From: Zancudomyces culisetae
Taxonomy: Eukaryota; Kickxellomycota; Harpellomycetes; Harpellales; Legeriomycetaceae
Assembly (NCBI GenBank): GCA_001969505.1
Contig: LSSK01000124.1
Span: 1-46,597, forward strand
Direction: 5' to 3'
DNA: 46,597 nt
The notes beneath the pieces were generated by a model. It made no database searches. It saw nothing but the letters and a program-made list of their open reading frames with translations, and was not told where the DNA came from. A program made the position numbers and the translations under genes. Of the stretch, positions 21,032 through 31,200 are shown one piece after another. Each line of letters opens with the position of its first letter. Positions within the stretch are counted from its first letter, which is position 1.

Positions 21032-23040
21032 CTAAATTTTAGGGAGGTTGATACTACCCGGTTTTAAAGGCTCGGAAAGTCTTATTTGATATTCGCCGTT
21101 TTTAGTGATGTAGCGAACCCAGGGAAGAGCTTGGTACCCAGATTTTTCAACAATTTTTAGGTATCGAACCTGGATGCCTGATGTAGTAAAGTAGGGAATA
21201 TCAAACTTTACAGAAATGGGGGGCCTTTTTTCTGGGATATCTTCACGAATACTTGGCAAACCAAAATGTGCTCTTGCGATGGCCTCCTTTGAGCCCTGGA
21301 ACTGTTTTATCTTCCAAACAAATGCGTTCAGTTCTGGGGCATAGCTAACACTTCCGATTGAGCTCTGTATTATGATTATATAGTTAGTTGATTACCTGAA
21401 TGAATAACTTGTTATGTTAATAAAAAAAATATCCCAGTACATATGAATATGGAGGCTCGAGAAAGAAAGGAAACAAAAGAAAAGGAAAATTGCAAATACC
21501 TTGAATTTTGGCGAATCTACGTCCTCGGGAACCGGGACAATGATTTCCACATTATTTGCAGTGGATCTCTGCTTGAACTGGGTTTTGGCTCTGATCATAT
21601 ATTCTACTCTTCCACGATGTGTTTCAACAATCGATTCGCAAAGAATCAACGGCTTGATTTGCATCCCCAGTCGGTAGCTCATCAACTCAAATTCACCATC
21701 GGGAGGTATAAACGATATTGTACGGTCAGTTTCAAATCTTGTAAGCCGAACACACTGGTGGAACTTCACATCCTCCATCTCCACAGATTTCCCTCTGGTA
21801 GCTATTTAATTAGTCCGCGATTGGCATTAGATAAGCCCTAAAATGTGTATTTTTGTAATTAAAAAGGAAAAAAAAGCTTACTCTTTCCGCTGTTTTCAAA
21901 CATGGTTTTATCATTAAGCCCTAGCCGGAGTTCTGGCATTCCACTTAAGTATACCTTCATTTTGATAACCCCATTTATGTCTCCACTTAGCACAGTTCCT
22001 GTTGGACTTATCTATTTTATGTACCCAAGCATCGATTTGATATTCATTTTGCCCTTGCTCGACTTTAATTTATGGCTATTGGTATAAAACGAACATGAAT
22101 GTATATGTCATTTACCAGCATATTTATTGATTCTATTATGTCTAGAAACACCTCGTTTTTCCGGTAAAATATCCCATCAGGTCTCCATGATATTACATTT
22201 GTGGCTGCAGAGGGCGGTCGTAACTGTAATTCCAGGATGTGGCTCTCTTGCGTTATGTACCTACGTTACATTTTTTTTAGATAATTAAACTCTAATCTCC
22301 ACATACCCTATCTAACTGCCGCCTACAAGCCATCTGTTTAGTTTCATTACTTTCTCACCAATCCTGAAACAAAATCAAAAGAACAAAAGCTATAAATACC
22401 GCTTCTATCAGAGCTGCACACTTACTCTTGAAGAATCTTGGTTTCTGTCAACTGGGGAATTCCATAGTCCATCATTTCATCCAATAACTCATAAATTATC
22501 ACAAAATTATCACGAATTGATTCCTCCTCAAGATTTTTGAAGTAATCCGTAAACACCTAAAGGAAATATCAACAATTTAATACTTTGTTTGTAAAAGTTC
22601 AGGGAAGCATAGAATTTTCTTTTTCTTACCTGCGAAAGTTGTGTGAGAAACTGCATCACCGTCATACAATTCGTGTCCTTTTTCGTTAGTGCCACCACTA
22701 ACAACAATACAACAGTAAAGCGTTAAAGAGTAACTTATAGAGTAAAAGTAAACGATAGAGGCCACTGGATTTGCTCAAAAAAGTCCATTTTGTTTATTCG
22801 CAACGCATATCTATAATCCCTTTATATAAAATCAGACTTACAATAAATATTTGTTTGCCGAATGTAGAGATAAATCACTCCATTATGTGTTAGTATTGGC
22901 TGTGTTGTTCCTTCTGTCTCTTCTTTGTGCTGCATGAGTGTCATAAAATGATCAATCGCCGACATTGGAATATCACCTCTATAATCTCGGGCGATCAATG
23001 GCTTTCCCTTGTTATCCAGGATAAATACAGAGGAAGCCAT
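21032..23040 (-). CDS. APM1: AP-1 clathrin adaptor mu subunit, seven exons
   Basis: Reconstructed as complement(join(21032..21364,21500..21801,21882..22011,22116..22260,22426..22556,22630..22697,22842..23040)), 435 aa; every junction keeps frame and restores conserved text. The N-terminal longin-like domain (about 1-140) starts MASSVFILDNKGKPLI and contains FKNLEEESIRDNFVIIYELL and TETKILQEYITQES. The mu-homology domain (about 160-435) has VYLSGMPELRLGLNDK, VKFHQCVRLTRFE, ISFIPPDGEFELMSYR, RAHFGLPS and GIQVRYLKI. These are AP-1 wordings rather than AP-2 or AP-3. The subunit recognises tyrosine-based (YxxPhi) sorting signals at trans-Golgi and endosomal membranes. Length is close to animal mu1 (423) and S. 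cerevisiae Apm1 (475). Six introns is a very high number for a budding-yeast gene. Confidence 0.95.
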
Positions 23041-23697
23041 CCTTATATCTCCATGTATTTGTTTATTGTATTATTTTAATAGTTTGAAATTTTGTTTAAA
23101 ATCCAAATTTCTAAACTGTCTTTCAAAATGCTATTTTAAATGTTCAATTGTATTTTCATTAATTCCCTACAGAAATTTGCCGTACAAATGCTTTGTTGTA
23201 ATTTGCCAGTATTTTTTCAATTTCAGTATTTTTGGTTGCATTTTTCAGAACTATTTGCTAACGTATTTTTATTTAATCGTTATAGCGCAAACATAATTCT
23301 CAAATATTAAAAACAACAATTAAAGAGGTGCCCAAAAAGAAATAATAATAATAGGGATAGCATTTATTTAATTGCTAATTTTCACTGCCCTAGCCAGGTT
23401 AGTTGTTGTACCACAAAACTAGCGTTTTTAAATATCAGTAAAATAAGTAACTATTTTGAATGTTTATTCTTTACAACATATAATCGATGTTTGAAGCTAA
23501 AATGAAGAGGTCAAATATCCGGCAGCACCGAGGTTATCTATAATGATACTAGAGCCTTAATAGCTAAAAATATAAAATTAAAACTCAAAAAGTAATACTA
23601 ATATTCTCTAAATACCACACAAGGAGTTTGAAGGTTATATCAATACATAACTCGTAAAGCATTTTACGGTGCTTTAGTTTTTTGCAAGAGCAAAGTC
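23041..23697. other. Spacer between APM1 start and the first I78 gene
   Basis: AT-rich region holding the APM1 promoter (minus strand) and the 3' region of the I78 gene. A 95-codon plus frame at 23009-23296 overlaps APM1 exon 1 and is Phe/Ile/Cys-rich without motifs. Nothing is called. Confidence 0.45.
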
Positions 23698-23973
23698 TCA
23701 GTAGAATCCGGCGTCTGTTACATATCCTGTGCCATTTATTAGAACTGTCAGCCTGTCGATGCGAAAGTCAAGAGTCATTGGATCTTTTTGTCCGAGGATT
23801 CTACGTGGAGCCGGAAGATCCCCTTCATAAACATAGCTATTACAGGGAAGTAGACAAAGCGAGACATGATGGGTCGTATTCCTGACGATATATTTGTCGA
23901 TAAGAACGTTTCTTGCTACCGTGGTATTACCCAGAGATGCATAAAGGGGTGAAAGATCAAGGCACGAACGCAT
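23698..23973 (-). CDS. I78-type peptidase inhibitor homolog A
   Basis: A 91-aa single-exon protein. The C-terminal part reads DLPAPRRILGQKDPMTLDFR then IDRLTVLINGTGYV, matching the I78/fungal elastase-inhibitor pattern (Pro-Gly-Asp, T-x-D, RLN-x-x-x-D, V). The N-terminal CLDLS and LIDKYIV fit the short helix and conserved Gly/Lys segment of that family. It is paralogous to the gene at 25779-26051: both start with C-L-D-hydrophobic-S and share VYE-x-DLP-x-P-x-RI and D-x-x-T-x-D. No signal peptide is visible, so a cytosolic inhibitor of an endogenous (for example vacuolar) protease is more likely than a secreted one. The family call is from motif recall, not a search. Confidence 0.7.
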   Translation of the reverse strand: MRSCLDLSPLYASLGNTTVARNVLIDKYIVRNTTHHVSLCLLPCNSYVYEGDLPAPRRILGQKDPMTLDFRIDRLTVLINGTGYVTDAGFY

Positions 23974-25778
23974 TTTATATTTTTATTTATCGTAGTTGGT
24001 TGATATATTCAAATTGGATAAAGAACTTTTTAGAAAGATCCGAATTTTGATATCCGTGTATGAATGCCATTGACACCTGTATTTATATAATTTTTTAATT
24101 ATAATTTTTTATAATGGTGAACATAGTTTGACTCCACATTACAAAATTAAAGATCGGGGAATGTCACATAAAAAACGGACTATATCACTTTGCGGTTCAG
24201 TGAAAACATGTTGTTCCCATCATTTTTCAAGAACCACCTATTCTTGGCCAATGAGTGTAGCTATAACGAGGTACGCGACTGCGGGAGTTGGGTGAGTATG
24301 TCTGGTAGCGCTTGGTGTCAAAATTAAATTGGGGTACGAAATAACCCAGCACATTTAGTCAACCAAAGCTACAAGTCTGTCTATGAACAAAAATCATCAC
24401 TGTCTGTTAACTCTGGGGTGGGCTCATCCAAAGTGATTCCACAAAGAACTCAAGAAGAGTAAAACATAACAAGAAAATAAACTTCCCAAGGCGTATCAAT
24501 TGAAACCAATATGTTTCAAAGGGTAAATACAGCAGTTTTCCTTCACATATCTTTTGTTTTTTAGACTTAGCAACATACAGGTATCTGTGTAATTACAGGC
24601 TATATGCTCTAAATCAAAAAGTGAAAGAAATCATGCAATGTCATTGACAAGGAAAACTCACCTCCCCTCCATCCCACTCAAAGGGAGATTAGTTTATAAA
24701 ACCAATAGCCAGTACTGTTGCAGTACCATTCTGTTTTTTTTTTCATAGTGGTAGTACATAGTGTACAAATTGCAACAAAAGACGATGAAAAGTACTGCAA
24801 AAATATCACAGGTACATGTAGAAACCTTTTTTTCTCAACAAAAAACAAATTCACTTCATTGTAATTACCCCCAGAACATATACTGACTAGCTATTAATAA
24901 TAATAAAACTATAATGGCTATAAAAAGTATTGTTTTTCTTTCAAATAACTGAAAACAGATATTGAATAAAAGAAAAATACGAACCATGATGCAAATAACA
25001 ACAGGTGTACCACGTTTTAATCCATTGTATAGTAATGGATTGTTTTCGTTTTTTTTTCCCAATTCAATGAGGTTAACAAACTAGAGCGCTTTTTTAAAAC
25101 GCAATTTTGTTATAATTAACTCATAATCTAACAATAAATACACAATCACGAAATTTGCAGATAATGATATTTGTAAAGCTAACACTACTCAGACAATTCT
25201 CCACATTCTATACATACAATTTTAACTACGCAAAACAATATGATTGTTGTGTGACTACTTATTTGGTATTCATCTGACAAAAGAGACGCACTGAACTTGA
25301 GATTTACTGCATCTTGATGATGAATGCAGTATTTTTTTTAGTAGCATACATCATGTAGATTTTACCATAATTTATTCCCTTTTATTTCAGCACGTACAGA
25401 ATATCTAAGTGTGTGTACAGAAAAAAATAGATGAGTATTGTGCTTGCATTCCCCCATGTTTAGTTGTTTTTTATTCGTTTTTTAAAAGAACCACATAATT
25501 CAACAAAAAAATTCATTATACCATCTCGACTTCATCTGTGGAACAGTGGCTTCATCCGGATATACATGTTTTTCTGTGCACCTCCATTCCACACTTCCAC
25601 TATTCCCCCTTCCTCCTTCATCCTGAATGTTATATCTTTTATTTTAAGTCTATATGAGGCTCGCTATTTCGGGAAAGTAAACAAAAAAACTCTAAAGAAC
25701 TAATCTATTAGTATAAAATCGTGCTAAGTGTACAACTGTTCGTGTAAAAAGTCCTGTTATAAAAAAAAGATCGGAGGT
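23974..25778. other. Spacer between the two I78 paralogs
   Basis: 1.8 kb with no confident gene. It contains the TATA element of inhibitor A. A 65-codon minus frame at 24865-25062 (basic start, hydrophobic C-terminal helix) could be a small membrane protein but has no family support. A short Cys-containing plus frame begins at about 24208, followed by a GTGAGT donor-like site; I do not call it. Confidence 0.45.
24080..24087 (-). promoter_or_regulatory. TATA box of I78 inhibitor A
   Basis: On the minus strand this reads TATAAATA, about 107 nt upstream of the start codon at 23973. This is a normal yeast TATA spacing. No such element is evident at the same place in the paralog. Confidence 0.4.
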
Positions 25779-26051
25779 TTAGAAATAACCTGTGTTTTGA
25801 ATGACGCTATAGTCGGTTACAAACAAATTCAGCCGGCTAGGCATCAGGTCTCTTGTTATCCCATCCCTAGGATGTATTATTCTATATGGATCAGGCAAGT
25901 CATACTCATATACAACTTGAGCGCATGTGTAGTTGGATGGATACGAATGAAACTCTGTTTCTACCAAGTATTTTCCTACAAGTGTGTTGTTGACTAGCTT
26001 TGCGTTAACGGGCGGTGTAAATAAGCTAGATATATCCAGGCAGTTCGACAT
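25779..26051 (-). CDS. I78-type peptidase inhibitor homolog B
   Basis: A 90-aa single-exon protein, diverged paralog of the one at 23698-23973, same strand, 1.8 kb away. The hallmark stretch is clearer here: DLPDPYRIIHPRDGITRD followed by SRLNLFV, which matches the I78 consensus (xIxPGDxVTxDxxPxRLNxxxD). The N-terminal CLDIS and LVGKYLV also fit. A Cys near residue 43 and Cys4 could form the family's single disulfide. No signal peptide is seen. I78 proteins such as the Aspergillus elastase inhibitor bind serine proteases tightly; which protease this one targets cannot be told. Confidence 0.72.
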   Translation of the reverse strand: MSNCLDISSLFTPPVNAKLVNNTLVGKYLVETEFHSYPSNYTCAQVVYEYDLPDPYRIIHPRDGITRDLMPSRLNLFVTDYSVIQNTGYF

Positions 26052-28298
26052 TGTGTTAGTTTATCGTTGTTTAATTTATTTACCACGTCTTTGTAGGTGT
26101 GTGTAAAGCAAAGACGCTGAACTGAAATATCGAAGTGTTGTACTGTTGACTAAACCGTGATATCTAATAGCCGGTGTTTCTTGTTTTAATTTTATGTCTC
26201 AACTGGGGTGCTGGGCAATAGAGTATCTTATATTAATTTATGGCGAAATAAGAGTTATACTATAAAAGTTATATATTTTGCAGATAAAATTGTTGAAGAA
26301 AAGGTTTGATATGTTTAGGGGGCTTTATAGTCTTTTTTTTTTGCTTGATCGGTTCACACTAACAGTTACACAATTCTATTTTAGGGTAAAATTTCCGCCA
26401 TTTTTGAGTTTAGTTAATGTCCTGAATTTACCAAATAGAATTGAGGAGAAGCCAATTTGATAGGCAATACTTTATTCACAAATAGTCCAATAGACGATTA
26501 GGAAAAATCCACATCAGAAATAATCCATCTAAAGGAAAATCGTGTGCTAAATGAGCAAACCAGGTTGAATGCCATTGAAGATGCTTTAACATGCACACAA
26601 TACTACATGCAGAGGGAAAGGTGAGTGGAGGAGTGTGCTGAGTGTGCTGAGTGCAGTAATTTAATATGGTAAAATACTATGAGTATGGAAGTTTAGCAAT
26701 TTCTTACCTATTAAATGGGGGGGGGGGTAAATTGGTGAATTGGTGAAGTGTGATAGGTATGCCCACCAGAAAATGCTATTTGGTTAATAACGAAAACGGC
26801 ATTTACGGTGTTTTCCTTCCTATTCTTTTCCTTCCATATCTATTTCATCACGTTTTTTTTTCTTTTTGTTTTCATTCTTCAAAAAATATGTTTATTTGAA
26901 TGTTACAAATAGTCGAAAACATAAACTGATACTTTTCCATATTGATGTATGAAAAAGGTGTGAAGGTAGCACAAAATGTTTCTAGTAGGTTCATTTCCAA
27001 GAATAAATAGAGGCTGCCCAAGCATCCCATCACACCAATTGCTTTAGATGAGGGTGGCAGTTCGTCAAAACTGTATTACCTTGTCACAATGTACAAGGAT
27101 TGTTTGGTAATTCGGCATCGTGTAGATTCTAGTTTGGATCTGTTTTTCTTTTTTTTTTTTTAAAAAAAAAAAGGGATCATGTCGGTATTAAACATGTCCA
27201 AAAGCAAGGATTTCCCACTCAACAGTAAAGTTGCAAATAAAACAGGCTATACCAACTAGTCCTGGTTTTCAACTAACTCTGGAGATTTAGTATCAGACTA
27301 GCTACAGAGTGGTTTTGATGCTGCTTAAGAGCTTTATAAACACAAACGTAGAGTACATTGTTCAAATGTATGTCATGTAGTGTATAAACAGACTCAAAAG
27401 AAATATAACTTTAAAATTTCGGGTTACTTAGTTTATATTTTACAGAATCGAATTGTTAGGTCAAGACCTCACTAAACTCACATTTACACATTGACTATCA
27501 ACTCAAGTCTTCAATACAGATCTACTTTATTATTGCTTGGTATGTATCAATTCAGAAAAAATATATTTAATCTCATATACAACTATACCTTTTGTACCTT
27601 CATTATTAGAGTATCGTGAGATAGAGTTAGCATATGTGTTGTTTTTTCGTGTAATAAATATCGCGTATGCTTAAATCATAAGGCTATCTAGAAACGGCTA
27701 TCATAAAATCTGACATAAATTATAGAAAAAGACTAAACTTGCCTTCATTTCCAGTTTTAGGTTCGTGTATTGCTCTGTTAACTCTTCTTTACACAATCCT
27801 CTCCTTTTTACATCAACCATTTTCCATGGAAACAAAGTTGTGCAGAAAAATAAAATAGAAATTAAGTGTGGGAGAATGGGAGATTGCTAGGGTGGGAGTT
27901 ACTAGATTACATCAACGTACATTTCAAAGATTAGGATTAGTTGGGATTGAAAATCAAATATGGCTTATCACGTGAACCAGAAAAACTCCATTGTTTTAAA
28001 CGGTTTTTAAAAAATTAATATATTGAAGCAAAAGCCACACAGGATAACAAACGGAGGATATAACCAGGAAAAAAGTAAGTAAAATACAATCCAAATTGAA
28101 AAATGAAAAGATAATAAAAAACTGAAAATTTAAACAGTAATGCATATGCAAAAGTAAGAAGAAACCTAAAACGTATTTTATACAGTTAGGGTACACTTCT
28201 ACATAAACGATATATAGCAGGAATAATACGAAAATCACAAGAAAATTAAACCATAAAGCAAACTTTCCCAAAGACAAGAAAAGGGAAATCACCTAAGG
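26052..28298. other. Gene-poor spacer upstream of FAB1
   Basis: 2.2 kb, AT-rich. It includes an exon-like plus-strand segment at about 26502-26786 (see findings), an 11-G homopolymer near 26717-26727 and a T-run/A-run palindrome near 27150-27173. A 98-codon hydrophobic minus frame just upstream of FAB1 is an AT-rich artefact in my view. No tRNA was found. Confidence 0.45.
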
Positions 28299-31200
28299 AT
28301 GAGAGAAAATATATCAAATAAGGCACAGTTTGTGTCTTTTGAAGACTACGATCTAAAAAACCGCGTTAAAACACCTGAAAGCGTAGAAATAAAGGGATGG
28401 GTAGAGCGAATGAAAACAAAGTTTATGGAGTTACCAAATCTTAAAAGTACGGCGGATGTTGGAACGAGTTATTCGAATGACACAGGTAAAGCGAGTGGGA
28501 ATCATAGCACACGGGGTATTAACGGCGGAAGGCTTGGGGGACGGACACAAACGGATAAAGATGCATTGGATAGATTGCGGAAAATAATATATAAATCGAC
28601 AATTCAAGATCCAGAAGGAAGCAAACATAAAAATGCAGCAATAGAAGGATTGGAGGGGAGTAAAATGGAGACATTGAGTAGGAATGGAAGCGTGAGTAGC
28701 AACAGAGAAAGCACAATTGAACAGGCAGTGTCGAGGGCAAGTGTTTTTAAGCCAGCAAAGAGACAGTCAATGGTAATTAAACAAGCTGAAGGTGCGATAA
28801 ATTTTGCAGGAAAAAGTCAAGGCGATGGAGGAGGTGATGGTGGGATCTTTAATCATAGTCGAGCAGGCTATACCGAGATGAGGGGTGATGAAAGAAGTCA
28901 GAAAGTAAGAGGTGCAACTGAACCACTATCCTTGAGGACTGAACAAATAGATGTGGTAGTAGATAGGGCAGTTTCTACAGGATTGACAGCGATGATGTCT
29001 GGTGCCAGCTCGAGCACTCTAGGCTTACAAATACGAAATGATGGCGTTGAAAAAACATATGATGAGAGAAAAGATCGGAAGCCACTATTTATAAAAAATG
29101 GTTATAATGTGAGGGCAAAGAAAAGCTATAAAGAAAGGTATGAGATGGAACCGGGTACTGGGACACCTGATTCACAGAGTTATTTGCTTGGTACATCACC
29201 AATTATCAGTAGTATTATGAATCAGCTCCAGAAGACTGAAAATAAAGAATTTTGGATGAAGGACGAGAGTGTGAAAGCGTGTATGGCATGCCAGCGAAAG
29301 TTTATGGCGTTTAGGCGAAGGCATCACTGTAGGTTATGTGGGCGGATATTTTGTGGAGAGTGTTCGAACTATGGAGTATCTGGGGAGATAATAGGCAAAA
29401 GTGGGAAAGTTAGAATATGCAAATATTGTCATAAGGAGTATCAGAACGCATTGTTAGATGAAAATTCGATGTATTTAAGGGGGCAGAATGAAGAGGAGGA
29501 GGGGGGTAAAAGAAGAGAGATGGAAGAGCAAGGCGAGATAGAAATACCTAAAATGGATATAGGATTTGAAAGAGACAAAGGGAATGGTAAGGCAGTTGAA
29601 GAGCAAAATGCAAATGAGGTGAAACAGGAAATAACTACAAAAGAGGTACTTGAAGAAAAGATAGGGGAGGGCCAGGTGAATAAGTATGAAAAGGGAGCAA
29701 CAGAGGTTGCGGATAAAAAAAAAGTGGAAGAACAAGAGGACAAGAAAGGAACAAAAAATGGGATGCGGTTTGCGTTTGGGGATATTGCGCTGAAAATAAT
29801 GGAGGCCGAGAATATGAATGAGTTGTATTTTGCAAAAAAAATAAAAGAAAACCGGAAGGAGGTGGGGGAGAAAAGAAAACCAATAGAGTTATATAGAGGG
29901 CCTAAGAGAGCTAGAGGAAATGGCACTAATGGTTATGGTGTTGATAGTAATAGTGATGGTGATGATAATAGTAGTGGTAACTTTAATGGCAAAGAAGGGG
30001 TAGAGGAAGAGGATGATATGACCCTGGGCGAATTTTTGGGAGGAGAAAGAATGCGTGTATATGACAGGGATGTAAATATGGGCATGGGAATGGACTTGAA
30101 TATGGATATGGATATGAATATGAATATGGATCTATATATGGATACTGGATTGGTAACTTTAGAGAAGATTAAGAAAAGCTGGGAGGAAGAGGAGCGAGTG
30201 GTAAAAAGCATATCTAGAAATATGATGGTGTATAGGGAAAATAAAGGATTGGGAGGAAATTTCACAGAAAGAACGTATTACCAGGTTCAGAGGATGGCAA
30301 GAGAGTTGATAAGACAAGAGGGTGTAGAGGAAGCAGAGGAGTGGCAGGAGATTGTAACCAAGATGGTGGTGTATGCAACTGACAAGGTGAAGCCAGCTGC
30401 GCAGCTGGGGGGAAGCAATGATTTGCGACAGTATGTCAAGATCAAAATTATCCCAGGTGGCAGGAAACAAGATAGTGGCTATTTGGCAGGTGTAATATTT
30501 AGCAAAGACGTGGCCGACCGACATATGGGACGGACACAGTCACCCGTGAGGATATTGTTGCTCACATTTGCACTGAGCTACAACCAAAACAACAGAAAAT
30601 ATGAGTCATTGGGGAAAAATATAGAGCAAGAAAAAGAGTATACACAAAAGCTGGTGGAAAGGATAGTGGTTGTGAGCAGACCTACACTGCTGTTGGTAGA
30701 AAAGGACGTTTCGAGACAGGCGCTTGACCAGCTGCTTGCTAGGAACGTGACGGTGGTAAGCGGAGTTAAACGTCATGTAATGCAGGCGGTGGCGTATTTT
30801 ACGGGTGCGGATCTAGTCACGTCGATAGACAAGTTAGCATTGGGGCCACAGGTGGGAAGCTGCCAAAGCATGAGTGTTCAGACATTTGATGATCCACGAC
30901 AAATTGGGGGCAAAAACACCGTGATATTTCTGAGTGGAAGTAATCCAGAACGAGGGGGAACGATTCTTCTTAGAGGAGGAAATGAGGAACAGTTGGAAAA
31001 AGTGCACAATGTAATATCGATGCTTCTTAGCCTTTCATATTCGTTATATTTGGAACAGAGTTTGATAAACAATCAGTATGGAATGTGTATTGATGATTGG
31101 TCGAAAAGACAAAGCAATAAACAGATGAGGAGACACGGGGATGTGCAGATGGAGCAGGGTGAGGAGGGTCATTACATAGGAGGGTCGCGGTTTAGGCCCT

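Noticed and set aside
21160..21190. B-box-like GGTTCGATACC on the minus strand
   Set aside because: It codes for the conserved GIQVRYLKI of AP-1 mu and has no A box at the right distance.
27735..27820. Exon-like minus-strand stretch starting MVDVKRRGLCKEELTEQY
   Set aside because: Protein-like composition over about 27 codons, but no good donor after it and no continuation found downstream, so I do not call a gene.
27996..28292. 98-codon hydrophobic minus-strand frame just upstream of FAB1
   Set aside because: AT-rich DNA read as Phe/Leu/Ile; overlaps the likely FAB1 leader and has no motif.
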